Positions 15,830-18,415 of a stretch of DNA of 18,415 nt are shown here, piece by piece. The stretch is from Chloroflexota bacterium (GTDB taxonomy: Bacteria > Chloroflexota > Anaerolineae > 4572-78). A model generated the notes under the pieces. It saw only the letters and a program-made list of their open reading frames with translations. It had not been told where the DNA came from and ran no database searches. The translations under genes and the position numbers were made by a program. The DNA lies in NCBI GenBank assembly GCA_024278725.1, contig JAJRSQ010000182.1:1-18415 (forward strand). Reading direction: 5' to 3'. Each line of letters starts with the position of its first letter. Position 1 is the first letter of the stretch.

Positions 15830-15880
15830 GGGCGACCCTTGTGGTCGCCCGGCTATGGGCTGACGGCTGTCGCCCGTCAG
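15830..15880. repeat. Two adjacent perfect hairpins in the HhH-ileS spacer
   Basis: GGGCGACC/GGTCGCCC (15830-15837 with 15843-15850) and CTGACGG/CCGTCAG (15860-15866 with 15874-15880) are back-to-back stems of 8 and 7 bp. The flanks hold a repeated word AATAGTGAA (15800-15821) and a low-complexity run of CAATAACC/CAAGAACG-like text (15905-15935). There is no T-tract, so these are not a clear terminator. They look like a mobile or REP-like intergenic word cluster. Confidence 0.55.
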
Positions 15881-15962
15881 TTCCATTTTCACGCCTCACG
15901 AAACACACAATACCAATAACCAAGAACGAATGACAAATCTTTCTTTTGGAGTATGAATCATC

Positions 15963-18415
15963 ATGCCATTTAAACCTGTACCTTCCAACGTTGATTTTCC
16001 CGCGCAGGAACGGGAGACCATCAAATTTTGGGAACAGAACCAAATCTTTCAAAAAACTGTCGCTCTGCACAAAGGACAACCGAAGTGGTCGTTTGTGGAT
16101 GGACCCATCACCGCCAACAACCCGATGGGTGTGCATCATGGTTGGGGGCGCACCTACAAAGACCTGTACAACCGTTTCTGGACGATGCGCGGGCGTGAAC
16201 TGCGCTACCAAAACGGCTTCGATTGCCAGGGGCTGTGGGTGGAAGTGGAAGTTGAAAAAGAACTCGGTTTCAAATCGAAAAAAGATATTGAAGATTACGG
16301 GCTGGCGGAATTTGTGAAACGCTGCAAAGAGCGTGTTTTGCGATATGCCGCCGTCCAGACCGGACAATCCATCCGGCTGGGCTACGCCATGGACTGGAAC
16401 GACCCCGACGAGTTGCGCCGGTTGGCGGATTTGATGGAAGAAGATGCCGCCCAAACCATCACCCTGCCGCGTCCAACCGGCGATGTCACCGGCACGGTGG
16501 AAGAATTGGTGGGGCGGCTCGGCATGCCCGAACTCGGCGGCAGCTATTTCACCTTTTCCACCGAAAACAACTACATGATTTGGACCTTCCTGAAAAAATG
16601 CTGGGAAAAAGGTTGGCTCTACAAAGGCGCGGATGTGATGCCATGGTGTCCGCGCTGTGCCACCGGCATCAGCCAGCATGAAATCGTCACCGACGGTTAC
16701 GCCGAGCTGACCCACCGCAGCATCACCCTGAAATTCCCCCTGCGCGAGCGCCCCGGCGAGTTTTTGCTGGTTTGGACAACCACCCCGTGGACGCTCACCA
16801 GCAACGTCGCTGCCGCCGTCGGTCCCGAACTGGACTATCTGCGGGTGAAACAGGGCGATGAAATCTACTATCTCAGCAAAGGCACCACCGCTATGCTGAA
16901 AGGGAAATTCGAGGTGCTCGACACCCTGAAAGGGCGCGAGATGGTCGGCTGGACATATGACGGTCCCTTCGATGAACTGCCCGCTGCCAATCAGCCCGGC
17001 GGCTTCACCGACCTGAAGGAAATTGTCGCCGGTGTCACCGTCACCGCCAAAGATGCGCACCGGGTACTGGCGTGGGAAGACGTGGGCGAGGACGAAGGGA
17101 CGGGCATCGTTCACATCGCCCCCGGCTGCGGCGCGGAGGACTTCGGGCTGGGCAAAGAACACGGTTTGCCGCTCATCGCGCCCATCGATGATGAAGGGTA
17201 TTTTCTGGATGGATTTGACTGGCTCAACGGCATGTATGTCGGCGATGTCGCCACGCCCATCTTCGAAAATCTGGAGAAAAAAGGGCGGCTCTATCGGGTG
17301 GAAGAATATACCCACCGTTATCCGACCTGCTGGCGCTGCAAAACCGAACTCGTTTTCCGGCTGGTGGATGAGTGGTACATCAGCATGGGCGAATTGTACG
17401 ATAAACCCCGCTCGGAAGTGACGCCGGAAGAAAAAGAAGCCAGCCTGCGCTACCAAATCATGGACGTGACTGAACAAATCAACTGGATTCCGTCCTTCGG
17501 CAAAGAGCGCGAACTTGACTGGCTGCGCAACATGCACGATTGGATGATTTCCAAAAAACGGTACTGGGGATTGGCGCTCCCCATCTGGGTGTGCGACAAC
17601 GCCGATTGCGACCATTTTGAAGTGGTCGGCAGCGGGGAGGAGCTGAAAGACCGCGCGGTGGAAGGGTGGGACGATTTTGAGGGGCACACCCCGCATCGCC
17701 CCTTTGTGGACGCGGTGAAAATTGCCTGTCCGCACTGCGGCACATCCATGACCCGCATCGCCGATGTCGGCAACCCCTGGCTCGACGCGGGGATTGTCCC
17801 CTTCAGCACCCTGCAATACCGCACCAACCCCGACTACTGGCGCGAATGGTATCCCGCCGACCTGACCAGCGAATCGTTCCCCGGTCAATTCCGCAACTGG
17901 TTTTACAGCATGCTGGTCATGGCAACCGTGCTCGATGGCACACCGCCGTTCAAAAACAACTTCAGCTACGCCACCCTTTTCGCCGAAGACGGGCGGGCGA
18001 TGCACAAAAGTTGGGGCAACTCCATCGAATTCAACGAAGCCGCCGACAAAATGGGCGTGGACGTGATGCGCTGGCTGTACTGCAACCACAAACCGGAATC
18101 CAACCTGCTCTTCGGGTACAACCGCGCCGATGAAGTGCGCCGTCAATTCCTCATCCCCCTGTGGAACGTGTACAACTTCTTCGTCACCTATGCCCGATTG
18201 GACAACTGGGAACCGGCATCATCCGCCGCCGAATGGCACGGCTCGGAAAATGTGCTGGATGTGTGGATTGTGGCGCGGCTCAATCAGGTCATCGCCCGCG
18301 TCAACCGCGCCTTTGAAGCCTACGATGCCATGAACGCCACTATGGCGGTCGAAACCTTTTTGAACGACCTGACCAACTGGTATGTCCGCCGCTCTCGCCG
18401 CCGTTTCTGGCGCGG
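15963..18415 (+). CDS. ileS: Isoleucine--tRNA ligase, 3' truncated by window end
   Basis: The 817 codons seen (about 1040 expected) form a class I aminoacyl-tRNA synthetase. GPITANNPMGVHHGWGRTYKD (47-66) holds the HIGH-type site, here GVHHGW. The KMSKS site is AMHKSWGN at 679-686, with the first Lys replaced by Ala. TTTPWTLTSN marks the CP1 editing domain. CPRC at 229-232, CWRC and CPHC could bind zinc. The end NWYVRRSRRRFWR is the tRNA-binding domain seen in IleRS. A long insert near 148-200 separates MDWND from NNYMIWTFLKKCWEKG. The Ile T-box upstream supports IleRS. The ATG at 15963 has GGAG 11 bases upstream, slightly long. A class I ligase of other specificity is unlikely. Confidence 0.92.
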   Translation, partial: MPFKPVPSNVDFPAQERETIKFWEQNQIFQKTVALHKGQPKWSFVDGPITANNPMGVHHGWGRTYKDLYNRFWTMRGRELRYQNGFDCQGLWVEVEVEKELGFKSKKDIEDYGLAEFVKRCKERVLRYAAVQTGQSIRLGYAMDWNDPDELRRLADLMEEDAAQTITLPRPTGDVTGTVEELVGRLGMPELGGSYFTFSTENNYMIWTFLKKCWEKGWLYKGADVMPWCPRCATGISQHEIVTDGYAELTHRSITLKFPLRERPGEFLLVWTTTPWTLTSNVAAAVGPELDYLRVKQGDEIYYLSKGTTAMLKGKFEVLDTLKGREMVGWTYDGPFDELPAANQPGGFTDLKEIVAGVTVTAKDAHRVLAWEDVGEDEGTGIVHIAPGCGAEDFGLGKEHGLPLIAPIDDEGYFLDGFDWLNGMYVGDVATPIFENLEKKGRLYRVEEYTHRYPTCWRCKTELVFRLVDEWYISMGELYDKPRSEVTPEEKEASLRYQIMDVTEQINWIPSFGKERELDWLRNMHDWMISKKRYWGLALPIWVCDNADCDHFEVVGSGEELKDRAVEGWDDFEGHTPHRPFVDAVKIACPHCGTSMTRIADVGNPWLDAGIVPFSTLQYRTNPDYWREWYPADLTSESFPGQFRNWFYSMLVMATVLDGTPPFKNNFSYATLFAEDGRAMHKSWGNSIEFNEAADKMGVDVMRWLYCNHKPESNLLFGYNRADEVRRQFLIPLWNVYNFFVTYARLDNWEPASSAAEWHGSENVLDVWIVARLNQVIARVNRAFEAYDAMNATMAVETFLNDLTNWYVRRSRRRFWR

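Noticed and set aside
15953..15973. Six-codon open frame (MNHHAI) overlapping the ileS start, as a possible leader peptide
   Set aside because: Only one base separates it from the GGAG, so ribosome initiation is unlikely; probably chance.
15777..18146. Very long (789-residue) open frame on the minus strand opposite ileS
   Set aside because: It is the antisense of a clear IleRS frame; the composition is a mirror of GC-rich coding sequence and shows no known domain.

Overview
The window reads as an ordinary chromosomal segment of a GC-rich bacterium, most likely a Chloroflexota (Anaerolineae-like) genome. This is inferred from family resemblance: an IleRS with a large clade-type insertion, the proline-rich HhH membrane protein, the small HTH gene and the IS1-type transposase tail. 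No rRNA or ribosomal protein marker is present, so the assignment is tentative. No prophage, CRISPR array or defence island was seen. The clear mobile trace is the transposase tail at the left edge.

Layout. (1) 1-352: C-terminal tail of a transposase on +, converging on a truncated HTH gene on -. (2) 447-938, - strand: five tRNAs read Leu(CAG), fMet(CAT), Glu(CTC), His(GTG), Thr(TGT) from one strong promoter (981-1008), ending at a hairpin near 376-406. (3) 1085-5827, - strand: a lipid catabolism operon, fadD-like acyl-CoA ligase, CaiB/racemase-family CoA transferase, VIT-type metal transporter, thiolase, with a near-consensus promoter at 5977-6005. (4) 6020-7156, - strand: a BchI/ChlI-type AAA+ ATPase with a four-cysteine insert and its own promoter. 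(5) 7266-9811, - strand: fabF-fabH with a strong terminator. (6) 10055-11263, + strand: truD. (7) 11307-12114, - strand: an RsbW-like kinase/ATPase and a STAS-domain antagonist, overlapping. (8) 12341-12580, + strand: acpP with promoter and terminator, followed closely by mobA (12646-13251) and an MBL-fold hydrolase (13339-14190). (9) 14177-18415, + strand: a full T-box leader with an apparent Ile (AUC) specifier, then an alanyl-tRNA editing (AlaX-type) gene, a membrane-anchored HhH protein and ileS, which runs off the right edge.

How the genes work together. The fadD operon would activate fatty acids and carry out thiolytic cleavage. fabF, fabH and acpP are type II fatty acid synthesis parts placed in separate units. 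The last block couples isoleucine-tRNA charging status to IleRS and, apparently, to a trans-editing factor.

The points most worth a second look are the T-box/alaX/HhH/ileS arrangement, the IleRS with altered signature motifs, the Cys4 insert in the lone BchI-like ATPase, the long C-terminal extension of FabH, and the initiator tRNA with an A-U pair in place of the first of its three anticodon-stem G-C pairs. No wholly new system is demonstrated by the sequence alone.
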